Assembly: GCA_049293015.1 (NCBI GenBank)
Contig: JBATSB010000111.1
Location: 1-64,000 of the forward strand
Direction of reading: 5' to 3'
Source of the DNA: UBA2330 sp049293015
GTDB taxonomy: Bacteria; Bacteroidota; Ignavibacteria; Tepidaquicellales; Tepidaquicellaceae
Length of the DNA: 64,000 nucleotides
In this document: in pieces, positions 1-7,838 of the stretch
Layout of the letters: the number at the start of each line of letters is the position of its first letter
Numbering within the stretch: position 1 is the first letter of the stretch
Program-made: the position numbers and the translations under genes
The notes under the pieces: generated by a model
Database searches by the model: none
What the model was told of the DNA's origin: nothing
Seen by the model: the letters and a program-made list of their open reading frames with translations, nothing else

Positions 1-789
1 ATTACTGTTACAAGAAACCAGTATGTACAGATTCCTGATAACGGCGGTAATGCAAATCCTGCTGTTGATAATCTTGATATCAGTGGTATTGCAGGAAATG
101 TTGAGATCAAAAAGGTTACTTTAACAATAAATAATGTTGTACAAAGCTGGGTCGGTGATCTAAGATTCTGGTTAACAAAAGATAATGCTGTAGATACATC
201 AATCAGCAGAATCGGATGGATAGGAACCGGATTTGGAAACAGTTGTGATAACTTGACCGGTACTATATTAAGTGATTCAGTCGGTTTGACAAATATTCAA
301 AACATTCCAACAGTTTGTGTCGGAGGATTAGCTCAGGCAACAGGTAATTTTAATCCAAAAGAACCTTTTACACAATTCCAAAATAGTGGTGTTAATCCAA
401 ATGGAACATATACACTCAGAATTTCAGATAATGCTGCCGGAGATACAGGAAGTATTAGAAGCTGGACATTAAAGATCGATTATGATATTATTACAGGTGT
501 TAATAATAATGTTACTTCGATTGCAAATGATTTTAGTTTAAATCAGAATTATCCTAATCCTTTCAATCCGTCAACAAAGATAGCTTACTCTATTCCAACA
601 AATGGATTTGTATCTCTGAAGATCTTTAACATTCTTGGAAAAGAAGTTCAGACATTAGTAAGTGAAGTTAAAACCGCAGGTTCATACGAGGTTAGCTTCA
701 ATGGTGCTTCATTATCAAGTGGAGTATATTTCTACAGATTAGAATCAGGTAACTTTATAGATACCAAAAAAATGTTCTTACTGAAATAA
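1..789 (+). CDS. Secreted protein, C-terminal part: P-domain plus T9SS type A sorting domain (5' end outside window)
   Basis: The frame is open from the first base of the window, so this is the C-terminal 262 codons of a longer protein. The first ~165 residues look like a proprotein-convertase P (Homo B) domain, a beta-sandwich often appended to secreted peptidases; WVGDLRFWLTKD and GTYTLRISDNAAGDTG are typical stretches. The last ~80 residues are a type IX secretion sorting domain: NQNYPNPFNPST, then the beta-rich LKIFNILGKEV, GSYEVSFNG and SSGVYFYRLESG, ending in KKMFLLK. The protein is therefore probably exported through the T9SS and released or anchored outside the cell. The catalytic or adhesive N-terminal part is not visible, so the enzyme class is unknown. 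A strong terminator follows. Confidence 0.85.
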   Translation: MTVTRNQYVQIPDNGGNANPAVDNLDISGIAGNVEIKKVTLTINNVVQSWVGDLRFWLTKDNAVDTSISRIGWIGTGFGNSCDNLTGTILSDSVGLTNIQNIPTVCVGGLAQATGNFNPKEPFTQFQNSGVNPNGTYTLRISDNAAGDTGSIRSWTLKIDYDIITGVNNNVTSIANDFSLNQNYPNPFNPSTKIAYSIPTNGFVSLKIFNILGKEVQTLVSEVKTAGSYEVSFNGASLSSGVYFYRLESGNFIDTKKMFLLK

Positions 790-811
790 AATCACATAAA
801 CTATTTTCAAC

Positions 812-843
812 AAAAAGCCCGGTAAATATTACCGGGCTTTTTT
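812..843 (+). terminator. Intrinsic terminator after the P-domain gene
   Basis: A 14-bp perfect stem (arms 812-825 and 829-842, core AGCCCGGTAA) with a 3-nt loop runs into a T-tract, 23 bases after the stop codon. It is A-rich on the 5' side, so it could also work on the other strand. Confidence 0.9.
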
Positions 844-940
844 GCTAACCGGCAAAACTTCCCGTCAACCAATTTAATCTCTTTAATAAGAAAATTAAGA
901 TGCTTATTTTACAGATTATTTTTAACAACCTACTTTAACA

Positions 941-1930
941 ATGAAGAGAAAAATTTTAATTTTATTAATATTATTTTTAGCAGTTTCAACAGCTTTTGCT
1001 CAGAATAAAAAAATAGCATACTGTTCCAATCAGGGTACATCTGAATTTTTGCAAGTATTTACAATGAATGATGATGGTTCAAATAAAAAACAGCTTACAA
1101 ATCTTGAAGAAAATTGTATGAGACCAAAGTTTTCCCCTGATGGAAAACAGATCGTTTTTTATTCAGATAAAGGTTTTGTATATCTGATTAGAGATGTGGA
1201 TAATCCTGATCTCAACCGGACGTTTTTAGTATGGGACGGAATGTATCCGACTTTTATGCCGGACGGTAATGAAATTATGTTCAACTCCGAAGATGATGAT
1301 GATATTTTATCTATTTATGTGATCGATACTGCAGAGATTGGTGCACAGCCGCAGATCGTAACTGACGGATCATATGCAAACCAGCAAACACTTTCTTCAG
1401 ATGGAAAGAGTCTTGCTTACTCTTCTTTTGCCGGCGGAACAAAAGCAATCATGGTAGCTGATCTGGAAGATGAATCCGATAACTACATTAGTCAGGCAAG
1501 TGTCAACAATGATGCTAATCTTGAACCTGATTTTTCATCAGATGGAAACATGCTTGTCTATGCAAGTTTTGACAGTAATCTTAACGGTACAATCAGAATT
1601 TTAATCGATGGCAATGAGTCAGCAATTTCCAAAGGGATTACAAGTGCTAATGTGCCAAGATTTTCTCCTGACGGAAAGACCATCGCTTTTGCAGTTATAA
1701 ACGGCAACAATGTTGACCTTTATACAATGTCTCCTGACGGAGGCAATAGAAGAAATCTTAATATCAGCGGCGGAAATCTGGGAACATTTCAGTGGGTCGA
1801 TAATGATACGATTATTTATGATGCCGGAAGTGATACACGTTTGAGTGTAGGTGTAGTGGATGTCGGATCGGGAAGTTCGGAGATACTGGCTGAGGGTGGA
1901 TTTAATTTACATCCGAGTACTGTGAAGTAG
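941..1930 (+). CDS. TolB-like exported beta-propeller protein (PD40/WD40-like repeats)
   Basis: 329 residues with a clear signal peptide (hydrophobic residues 5-19, likely cleavage after AFA at 20). Several TolB/PD40 blade motifs are visible, such as KFSPDGKQIVF near residue 63 and RFSPDGKTIAF near 240, with related SSDGKSLAYSS and SSDGNMLVYAS between them. Such propellers bind proteins or ligands in the periplasm. It is shorter than E. coli TolB and lacks a recognisable TolB N-terminal domain. No tol/pal genes lie nearby, so a Tol-Pal role is not supported. The palindrome array at 1939-2348 starts 8 bp after its stop codon. Confidence 0.75.
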   Translation: MKRKILILLILFLAVSTAFAQNKKIAYCSNQGTSEFLQVFTMNDDGSNKKQLTNLEENCMRPKFSPDGKQIVFYSDKGFVYLIRDVDNPDLNRTFLVWDGMYPTFMPDGNEIMFNSEDDDDILSIYVIDTAEIGAQPQIVTDGSYANQQTLSSDGKSLAYSSFAGGTKAIMVADLEDESDNYISQASVNNDANLEPDFSSDGNMLVYASFDSNLNGTIRILIDGNESAISKGITSANVPRFSPDGKTIAFAVINGNNVDLYTMSPDGGNRRNLNISGGNLGTFQWVDNDTIIYDAGSDTRLSVGVVDVGSGSSEILAEGGFNLHPSTVK

Positions 1931-1938
1931 GATTTGGG

Positions 1939-2348
1939 AAAAACGGATTTATCCGTTTTTGGAATCAATAAGTTGCAAAGCTATAGAAATGTTTTGATTA
2001 CTTTGGAAAATTTTGAGACATTGGAGAATAGTTAAGTTTTTTAATTTCTAATTTGTTAGAAAGATTTTGGGAAAACGGATTTATCCGTTTTTGGAATCCG
2101 AAAGTAACTTTGCTTTGATAAGGTATGGTTCCTTCAGAATATTTTAAGATGTAAAAGGTGATGTTTGTTTAGCTTTTAATTTATTTGATAAAAGTATAGA
2201 AAACGGATTTATCCGTTTTTGGACTTAACAGGTTACGTAGCTTTAGAAATGTTGTAATCAATTTGAAATACTCTTCGATTATACTGTTATTCGTAATTTA
2301 TTTTTTAATTTAATAGAAAGGTGTATGAAAAACGGATTTATCCGCTTT
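1939..2348. repeat. Array of four ~130-bp-spaced palindromes filling the TolB-like/metF gap
   Basis: AAAACGGATTTATCCGTTTT (9-bp arms, 2-nt centre) occurs at 1940-1959, 2072-2091 and 2200-2219, and with one change (C for T in the right arm) at 2329-2348. Spacings are 132, 128 and 129 bp. The sequence between them is also related: units share GGAAT/GGACT after the palindrome, an AGCTNTAGAAATGTT segment and TTAGAAAG/ATAGAAAG before the next palindrome. These are therefore diverged tandem units. The array runs from 8 bp after one stop codon to 6 bp before the metF ATG. No gene is seen in this gap. Confidence 0.9.
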
Positions 2349-2354
2349 TAGATT

Positions 2355-3305
2355 ATGAAAGTCATTGAACATTTAGAAAAAGCAAAGAATCCTCTGATTA
2401 GTTTTGAGATACTTCCGCTGCAAAGAGGCGGAGACATTAATGTTCTCTTTGAATCACTTGATGCACTCATGAAATTTAATCCGCCGTATATTGACGTTAC
2501 TTCCCATTCTGCACAGGTGCAATATGAAGAAACTCCAACCGGAATAAAGAAAAAAGTAAAACGTAAACGTCCGGGCACAATAGGTATCAGTGTTGCAATT
2601 CAAAATAAATATAACGTTGATACTGTTCCACATATTTTATGTAACGGCTTTACTAAAGAAGAAACTGAAGATGCTCTCATTGAACTTAATTATCTCGGTA
2701 TTGAAAACGTACTCGCTGTCAGAGGTGATGAGCTTGGTTTCAAAAAACCAATTCCCGAAGGACGGACTTCAAACATTTATGCAAGTGACTTGGTAGATCA
2801 GATTGTACGCATGAATTCAGGTAAATATCTCGAAGAAGATCTGCTTGATGCTGCTCCAACTAATTTCTGTATAGGAATCGGCGGCTATCCCGAAAAACAT
2901 TTCGAAGCTCCTAATCTGAATTCTGATATCAAGATCGCTAAAGATAAAATTGACATGGGTGGTCACTACATCGTAACTCAGATGTTTTATAATAATAAAT
3001 ATTATTTTGAATATGTAGATAAGTGTAAAGCTGCAGGTATTAATGCTCCCGTTATCCCGGGTCTGAAAATTCTTACTTCCAAAAATCATCTCACTTCAAT
3101 TCCCAAAAGCTTTTTTGTAGAAATACCTGACGAACTTTCAGGCGAAGTACAAGAAGCAAAACCTGAACATGTACTGGATATTGGAGTCGAATGGGCGTTT
3201 AAACAATCTGAAGAACTTTTAAACAAAGGTGTTCCTTCTCTGCACTTTTATATAATGCAAAGTTCAAAACCTATTGAAAAATTGATGAAAAAACTTAAAC
3301 TCTGA
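2355..3305 (+). CDS. metF: Methylenetetrahydrofolate reductase
   Basis: 316 residues, normal length for bacterial MetF. The flavoprotein reduces 5,10-methylene-THF to 5-methyl-THF for methionine synthesis. The N-terminal SFE places the catalytic glutamate at residue 18. VDTVPHILCNG (88-98) and AVRGDE (121-126) are the conserved barrel motifs, and GGHYIVTQMFYNN and APVIPGLKIL follow as in the family. ATG 2355 is the only sensible start. No Shine-Dalgarno is seen; instead the last palindrome of the upstream array ends 6 bp before the ATG and could hinder or tune initiation. The other methionine genes are not nearby. Confidence 0.95.
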   Translation: MKVIEHLEKAKNPLISFEILPLQRGGDINVLFESLDALMKFNPPYIDVTSHSAQVQYEETPTGIKKKVKRKRPGTIGISVAIQNKYNVDTVPHILCNGFTKEETEDALIELNYLGIENVLAVRGDELGFKKPIPEGRTSNIYASDLVDQIVRMNSGKYLEEDLLDAAPTNFCIGIGGYPEKHFEAPNLNSDIKIAKDKIDMGGHYIVTQMFYNNKYYFEYVDKCKAAGINAPVIPGLKILTSKNHLTSIPKSFFVEIPDELSGEVQEAKPEHVLDIGVEWAFKQSEELLNKGVPSLHFYIMQSSKPIEKLMKKLKL

Positions 3306-3456
3306 TCTTGGTTTATTAGTAACTTGTTTTTATAAACTAACGTGTATATTTTAGGTAAATGACATTAAGTAAATATCTGATTTTTTATATAGACAGTTTT
3401 AGTGAAAACAGGCAGAATCAAAGCAAAAAGCCTGATTCCATTAAAGAAAAAGCTTA

Positions 3457-3493
3457 AAAAAAAGTGTATCCAATTAAAGATACACTTTTTTTT
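3457..3493 (+). terminator. Intrinsic terminator between metF and the Nif3-type gene
   Basis: The arms AAAGTGTATC and GATACACTTT, extended by A and T runs, form a 14-bp stem around an 8-nt loop at 3471-3478, followed by a T-tract. It separates metF from the next operon. Confidence 0.85.
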
Positions 3494-3519
3494 ATGTGTA
3501 AAATTTATATCAACCGGTA

Positions 3520-4134
3520 ATGAAAAAAATCTTCAGTAAAAGTGAAATTAAATCAGAAGAAAATTTTCACCTGATAATAAAAAAAAAGAAAGTAATTGTT
3601 TTTGTTCCGGAGTCTCATCTTCAAAAAGTGTTCTCAGCTATGTCTGATGCAGGAGCCGGAAAGATTGGAAATTACGATCAATGTTCTTTTAGAATTAACG
3701 GAACGGGTTCCTTTAGACCAAACAAAAACACCAAATCTTTTTCCGGTAAGAAAAATATTCTAAATTTCGAAAGTGAGATTCGACTAGAAATGGAATGTAA
3801 TGCTGAAAATATAAGTAGTATTGTAAATGCTATCTTAAAATCACATCCTTACGAAGAAACTGCTTATGAAATTTATGATTTTGTTAAATTTGATAAAAAT
3901 ATTACAGGCAAAGTAATTGAGCTGAACCGAAAAACAAAATTAAAAGTTATTTTAAACAGATTGAATAAAAAAATAATATCTGAAACAGAAATATTCGAAA
4001 GTGCCATTAAAAGAATTGTAATTACTGAAAGTCCATTTAATGATAAAATAAAAATTTCAGCTGAATATTTTGATTCAGAACTTGTCTTAATCTGCCGAAA
4101 CAATAAATATAAAATTTTTAATTTATTACAATGA
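3520..4134 (+). CDS. Reduced Nif3/YqfO-type protein, mainly the PII-like inserted domain
   Basis: 204 residues. The middle (about 26-125) matches the PII/CutA-like domain found inside long Nif3-family proteins such as YqfO: VIVFVPESHLQKVFSAM, GAGKIGNYDQCSF, GTGSFRPN and the closing SHPYEETAYEIY. The Nif3 N-terminal catalytic half is missing. Residues ~130-204 look like a degenerate remnant of the Nif3 C-terminal half (GKVIEL then a weak Rossmann-like end). No Nif3 metal-binding histidines are seen, so enzymatic activity is doubtful. The stop overlaps the ATG of the zinc-ribbon gene (ATGA), so the two are translationally coupled. The start follows a terminator, so no lost N-terminus is hidden upstream. 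Confidence 0.75.
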   Translation: MKKIFSKSEIKSEENFHLIIKKKKVIVFVPESHLQKVFSAMSDAGAGKIGNYDQCSFRINGTGSFRPNKNTKSFSGKKNILNFESEIRLEMECNAENISSIVNAILKSHPYEETAYEIYDFVKFDKNITGKVIELNRKTKLKVILNRLNKKIISETEIFESAIKRIVITESPFNDKIKISAEYFDSELVLICRNNKYKIFNLLQ

Positions 4135-5036
4135 CTGAAAATTTAAATACTGGAATTTCTAATGAAATTTCTGAAAGGGAAAAAATTATGCAAAATGATC
4201 AGGAGAAATCATCTTTGGAAAATGATGATAATAAATCTGTTGATTCAAATAATGATGAATCATCATCAGTCTTTCATACTTTTGATTCATTCGAAGATGA
4301 ATCCGAAGTTCCAAAAAGAACTGAACTACTTAAGAATTTCTTGAAACTAAGAGAAATAGATGAAGAACTTACAGACATAGAAGAAGAAAAAGGAGATCTC
4401 CCTTTTGAAATAAATTCTATAAAAGAAAAATTAAAAGATCTGTCAGGCAGTATAGATGCCAGGAAAGAAAGACTTTCAAACCTTACTGATGAAGTAAATT
4501 CTCTCAAAGATGAAAATTCTTCTTTTGAAGACAGAATTAGTAAATATGATGAACAGAAATTTAACGTTAGGTCTAATACGGAATATGATGAGATTACAAA
4601 AGCTATTGAAGGATTGTTCGATACTGTAGAAAAGAATGAAAAAAAGATCAAAGAGATCAATAAAGAAGTTGAAGGTCTTAGCGAAAATTCCGATAAAAAT
4701 GAAAACTTGCTGAAAGAACTTACTGAAGATCTTGATGAAAAAGAAAGTCAGCTTAATGAACTTAATGATCAGTTTATGCAGGATGAATCAGCTTTAAGGG
4801 AAAAGAGAGCAAAACTTGTTGAAAAACTCGAACCTAAATATGTGCAAATGTATGAAAGAATAAACGGAAATTATAAAGGTGAAGCTACTGCTATTGTCAG
4901 AAATGGCAACTGTTCGGGATGCTATAATTCAATTCCTCCTCAAAGAGTAATTGAAATTAAAACCGCAGAAAATATTTATACATGTCAGTCTTGCGGAAGG
5001 ATTCTTATTTCTGAGCATTTAAAAATGGATGATTGA
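4131..5036 (+). CDS. Long coiled-coil protein with C-terminal C4 zinc ribbon (COG1579/DUF164 type)
   Basis: 301 residues. An acidic, low-complexity N-terminus (~1-55) leads into a long charged coiled coil (~60-245). The C-terminus has a zinc ribbon with cysteines 261/264 and 285/288 (CSGCYN...CQSCGR). Proteins of this shape form helical hairpins and are genomic partners of Nif3-type proteins and RNase H in other phyla, for example mycobacteria. Their role is thought to involve nucleic acids but is not settled. It overlaps the preceding gene by 4 nt and is 6 nt from the RNase H gene, so the three form one operon. The acidic N-terminal extension is unusual. Confidence 0.85.
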   Translation: MTENLNTGISNEISEREKIMQNDQEKSSLENDDNKSVDSNNDESSSVFHTFDSFEDESEVPKRTELLKNFLKLREIDEELTDIEEEKGDLPFEINSIKEKLKDLSGSIDARKERLSNLTDEVNSLKDENSSFEDRISKYDEQKFNVRSNTEYDEITKAIEGLFDTVEKNEKKIKEINKEVEGLSENSDKNENLLKELTEDLDEKESQLNELNDQFMQDESALREKRAKLVEKLEPKYVQMYERINGNYKGEATAIVRNGNCSGCYNSIPPQRVIEIKTAENIYTCQSCGRILISEHLKMDD

Positions 5037-5042
5037 TCTTTA

Positions 5043-5477
5043 ATGGAAAAATTTGTAAAAGTCTTTACAGACGGAGCTTCAAGAGGTAATCCCGGAATGT
5101 CAGCAATTGGAATTGCAGTTTTTAACGAAGAGGATGAACTTATAATTGATCATAAAAAATTTATTGGAACAGGTACAAATAATTCCGCTGAATACAAAGC
5201 ACTAATTGAAAGTTTGAAGTTATTGAGAAATATTAATTGTGATTTTGATTCGGTAAATTTTTATTGTGACAGTGAGCTAATCGTAAAGCAGATAAAAGGT
5301 CAGTATAAAATAAAAAATCCTGATATGATTTTTCTTTCAAATGAGTTCTTTAAAGAGTTGAATAGTTTACAGAAAAAATATACCATAACTCATATTCCAA
5401 GAGAGAAAAATAAAACTGCAGATAATCTTGCCAACCAGGCATTAGATGAATTGAAAAAGAATAAAGCAGTAAAATAG
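5043..5477 (+). CDS. rnhA: Ribonuclease HI
   Basis: 144 residues, the normal size for a single-domain RNase HI, which cuts the RNA strand of RNA:DNA hybrids. The catalytic acidic residues are visible: D10 in FTDGASRGNPG, E50 in NNSAEYKAL, D76 in FYCDSEL and D127 in REKNKTADNLAN. No N-terminal hybrid-binding domain is present. It is the third gene of the Nif3-type/zinc-ribbon/RNase H run, and the RNase P RNA gene follows 43 bp downstream on the same strand. Confidence 0.92.
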   Translation: MEKFVKVFTDGASRGNPGMSAIGIAVFNEEDELIIDHKKFIGTGTNNSAEYKALIESLKLLRNINCDFDSVNFYCDSELIVKQIKGQYKIKNPDMIFLSNEFFKELNSLQKKYTITHIPREKNKTADNLANQALDELKKNKAVK

Positions 5478-5520
5478 TTTAATAGTTTGTATAAGTCAGT
5501 AAAATGTTCTTTAATATATT

Positions 5521-5900
5521 CTATTCCGTTATAGACGATCGCACTGTCCTGTTCACAGGATGTGAGGAAAGTCCGGACTCCGCAACGGACAGGGATGCCG
5601 GGAGATAATCCCGGGTAATTAATTCGCAAGAGCTAATTACAGAAAGTGTAACAGAAAATATACCGTCCCGGGCAACCGGCGATAAGGGTGAAAAGGCAGG
5701 GTAAGAGCCTACCATCCGGAGAGCAATCTCCGGGATCTACAAACCTCATCCGGAGCAAGACCATGTATAGGGAATTGAAGAACTGTCCGCTTTTTATATT
5801 CCCGGGGTAGGTTGCAAAAAGCTTTACAGTAATGTAAAGATAAGATAAATGATCGTCATCCTTTTTAAGGAAACAGAATCCGGCTTACTTAACGGAATAG
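5521..5900 (+). ncRNA. rnpB: RNase P RNA (bacterial type)
   Basis: The ends pair perfectly as helix P1: CTATTCCGTT (5521-5530) with AACGGAATAG (5891-5900). The conserved 5' core GAGGAAAGTCCGGACTC lies at 5564-5580 and the conserved 3' core ACAGAATCCGGCTTA at 5873-5887; together they build P4. The segment AGGGTGAAAAGGCAGG (5685-5700) matches the usual central core, with helical arms such as TGCCGGGAG/ATAATCCCGGG between. Total length of about 380 nt is normal. A T-rich run (ATTTTTT) follows P1 and may end transcription. Short antisense reading frames here are not genes. Confidence 0.96.
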
Positions 5901-6102
5901 ATTTTTTAAAATAACTTCCATATCCACTTCAATAAAACTTTTCAGTTTTAAAATTTTTGTCTATATCTCTAAATCTTTCAGTACCCAGGCTAACTAAATT
6001 AATTGCAACTGTATTGAGCCTTTGGTTCTTCAATACAAAATTTTCAAAACTTACTCTTTTCTAAATTTCAGAATTTAAATCAATATCTTTTTAAACTCCT
6101 TA

Positions 6103-6122
6103 GAGCCTTTGAGTCTTCGAGG
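6103..6122. repeat. Copy of the GAGCCTTTGAGTCTTCGAGG dispersed repeat
   Basis: This 20-bp sequence recurs in the tandem block at 59821-60043, and in inverted form near 28432 and 59754. It lies in the gap between rnpB and the minus-strand membrane-protein gene; the rest of that gap (5901-6135) shows nothing else. Confidence 0.6.
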
Positions 6123-6135
6123 TAAAAAAAATGTT

Positions 6136-6897
6136 TCATAGCAATTTTCTGATACATACAAGATGCGAGAACAGAACCAGCGGGACTATAAATCCCGGCA
6201 GCCACATAAAAGGAAAATAGAGTATCCCTATATTTGGTTGTTTAATAGCGAGCAACTGAAAAGGAGAAGGTACTGAAAAGACAGCAGTCAGGACTATATT
6301 AAATAATAATCCGAGGCAGATGAAATTCCAGATCAGTAAACTTATTCTTGCAATTTTACTTTCGGGATTTTTTCTATAACCAAAGTACGCAGCGAATGGA
6401 GCTGAGATTCCTGCTAGTATGTCAAAGTTGTTTCCTTCAAAAGTCATAACCTCCGGCACTAATTTATTAACAAACAAAAGATACAAAACTATCTCGACTG
6501 GGATCCGCACTGAATGCAGATAAGTAAGTATTTTCGGGTCAAGTGTATCTGTGAATTTTTTCCCCGAATTAAGAAAAAATATAGCAAGTAAAAATAACAA
6601 TGCAGGCGGCGCAAGAAAGATCATTCTCGGTGGAATCGCTTTTGTATCAGTAAAAAATCCGGTCATTCCCAAAACTCCCTGGATCAGAAGAAAAAGCAGC
6701 ATGACGATTATTGTTCTTTTGGAATAATCCGTATTTGCATCCGGATCAGTCTCAATATTAATATTTATATCCTGATCAATACCGTCATCAGAATGAAGTA
6801 TTGGTTTAGATCTTGTTGCAAAATAAAAAAATACAGCCGTCAGAATTACAGCGACATTGAAAATAAAACTGACATAAACAGGAAGTTCGGAAATCAT
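6136..6897 (-). CDS. Integral membrane protein of unknown function
   Basis: 253 residues with about seven hydrophobic segments: near 5-25, a hydrophilic acidic loop at 33-58, then near 63-80, 90-108, 130-148, 160-175, 185-210 and 225-250. The loop is rich in D and N (DQDININIETDPDAN). I recognise no family or catalytic motif. It lies downstream of the NTF2-like gene on the same strand with a 72-bp AT-rich gap containing AAATATTAAA repeats, so co-transcription is possible but not clear. Confidence 0.7.
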   Translation of the reverse strand: MISELPVYVSFIFNVAVILTAVFFYFATRSKPILHSDDGIDQDININIETDPDANTDYSKRTIIVMLLFLLIQGVLGMTGFFTDTKAIPPRMIFLAPPALLFLLAIFFLNSGKKFTDTLDPKILTYLHSVRIPVEIVLYLLFVNKLVPEVMTFEGNNFDILAGISAPFAAYFGYRKNPESKIARISLLIWNFICLGLLFNIVLTAVFSVPSPFQLLAIKQPNIGILYFPFMWLPGFIVPLVLFSHLVCIRKLL

Positions 6898-6969
6898 AAT
6901 AAATATTAAATTTTAAATAATAAATATTAAATAGGTACATTAGATCCGGAGTTTTTAATCTCCAAAAAC

Positions 6970-7332
6970 TTATTCTCCGAATAACGGAGTATTGTCAATA
7001 TGTATCTGATAATCACTGATCAAATCACCTTCCATTTTAAATACATTCACAAAAGGAAAGGTCATGACCTTATCATCGTGCCGGGTATAAGTGACCTCAC
7101 CCTGCCAGACAAGGCTGTCGCCGTCTTCCCAGAGTCTGATGACTTTATGCTTTCCTGATTTTACAAATTTAAAAAAGGCACTTACATATTCTTCGATGTT
7201 TTTTCTGCCTTTTACAGGTTCATTGTTTGCATACTTAAAGGAACCGTCTTCTGTGATGAATTCGCTGAATGCTTTACCGTCTAGTCTGTCGATCGAATCA
7301 GCAACTTTGTTTATGAAATCTATTCTCTGCAT
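6970..7332 (-). CDS. SnoaL/NTF2-like small cone-fold protein
   Basis: 120 residues with the NTF2-like pattern: an N-terminal helix (RIDFINKVADSIDRLDGKAFSEFI), then TEDGSFKYANNEPVKGRKNIEEYVSAF in pieces, then beta strands VIRLWEDGDSLVWQGEVTYT and a closing DYQIHIDNTPLF. Such proteins bind small molecules or act as isomerases or cyclases. No clear catalytic Asp/His pair can be assigned. ATG is the only good start. Confidence 0.8.
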   Translation of the reverse strand: MQRIDFINKVADSIDRLDGKAFSEFITEDGSFKYANNEPVKGRKNIEEYVSAFFKFVKSGKHKVIRLWEDGDSLVWQGEVTYTRHDDKVMTFPFVNVFKMEGDLISDYQIHIDNTPLFGE

Positions 7333-7406
7333 GATATTAATTTATTGGGTTAATTTTTTAGTATGCAAATATCTCTATTTATGAATTAAAATTAAATTCT
7401 GTTTAT

Positions 7407-7600
7407 CTCCCCCTTCTTTCTTTTCAAAGGAAGGGGCGTGGGCAATGCTATTAAGATAAGGGCGAAGCATAATCGATATCAGCAAACCCCTCCCAGCCTC
7501 CCCTTTGAAAAAAAGGGGAGGAGCTAGAATTTTTGAATTAAAATGCTTTTTTGCTCTTCGCCCCCTCCTTGTTTTTCAAAGGAGGGAGCGGGGGGAGGTT
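7407..7600. repeat. Three C-rich/G-rich hairpin repeats in a 505-bp gene-free gap
   Basis: The gap 7333-7838 holds three imperfect inverted repeats, each a CCCCTCC-type arm, a TTTCAAA/TTTGAAAA loop and a GGGGAGG-type arm: 7407-7443, 7483-7526 and 7560-7600. The copy at 7483-7507 is identical over 25 bp to 13853-13877, so it belongs to a dispersed family. The rest of the gap is AT-rich, with TTTAAAATTTAAAA microrepeats near 7735-7762. No coding frame is convincing here. Confidence 0.8.
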
Positions 7601-7838
7601 CTCGGAACGATATTGGCACCGCCTTTACCTACCAAAATGGTAGAAAGTGGTTAAAAAGATTTATTGAATAAATTGATAATTCAAATTTTGCATCAAAACA
7701 ATTGAAACACAATTATCGACAAATTATATATTATTTAAAATTTAAAATTTAAAATTTATAATTGCTCTCCGTATTACTTCCTTTTAATATCAAAACACAA
7801 TTAGTAAATTTACATGATTTAATAATAAATTAAAAAAA

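Noticed and set aside
1939..2348. Regularly spaced repeats considered as a CRISPR array
   Set aside because: Repeats are 20-bp palindromes with ~110-bp spacers that are themselves related, and there are no cas genes in the window. CRISPR spacers are shorter and unrelated.
5390..5715. Antisense frames across the rnhA end and rnpB
   Set aside because: The region is explained by RNase P RNA with paired ends and conserved cores; antisense frames have no support.
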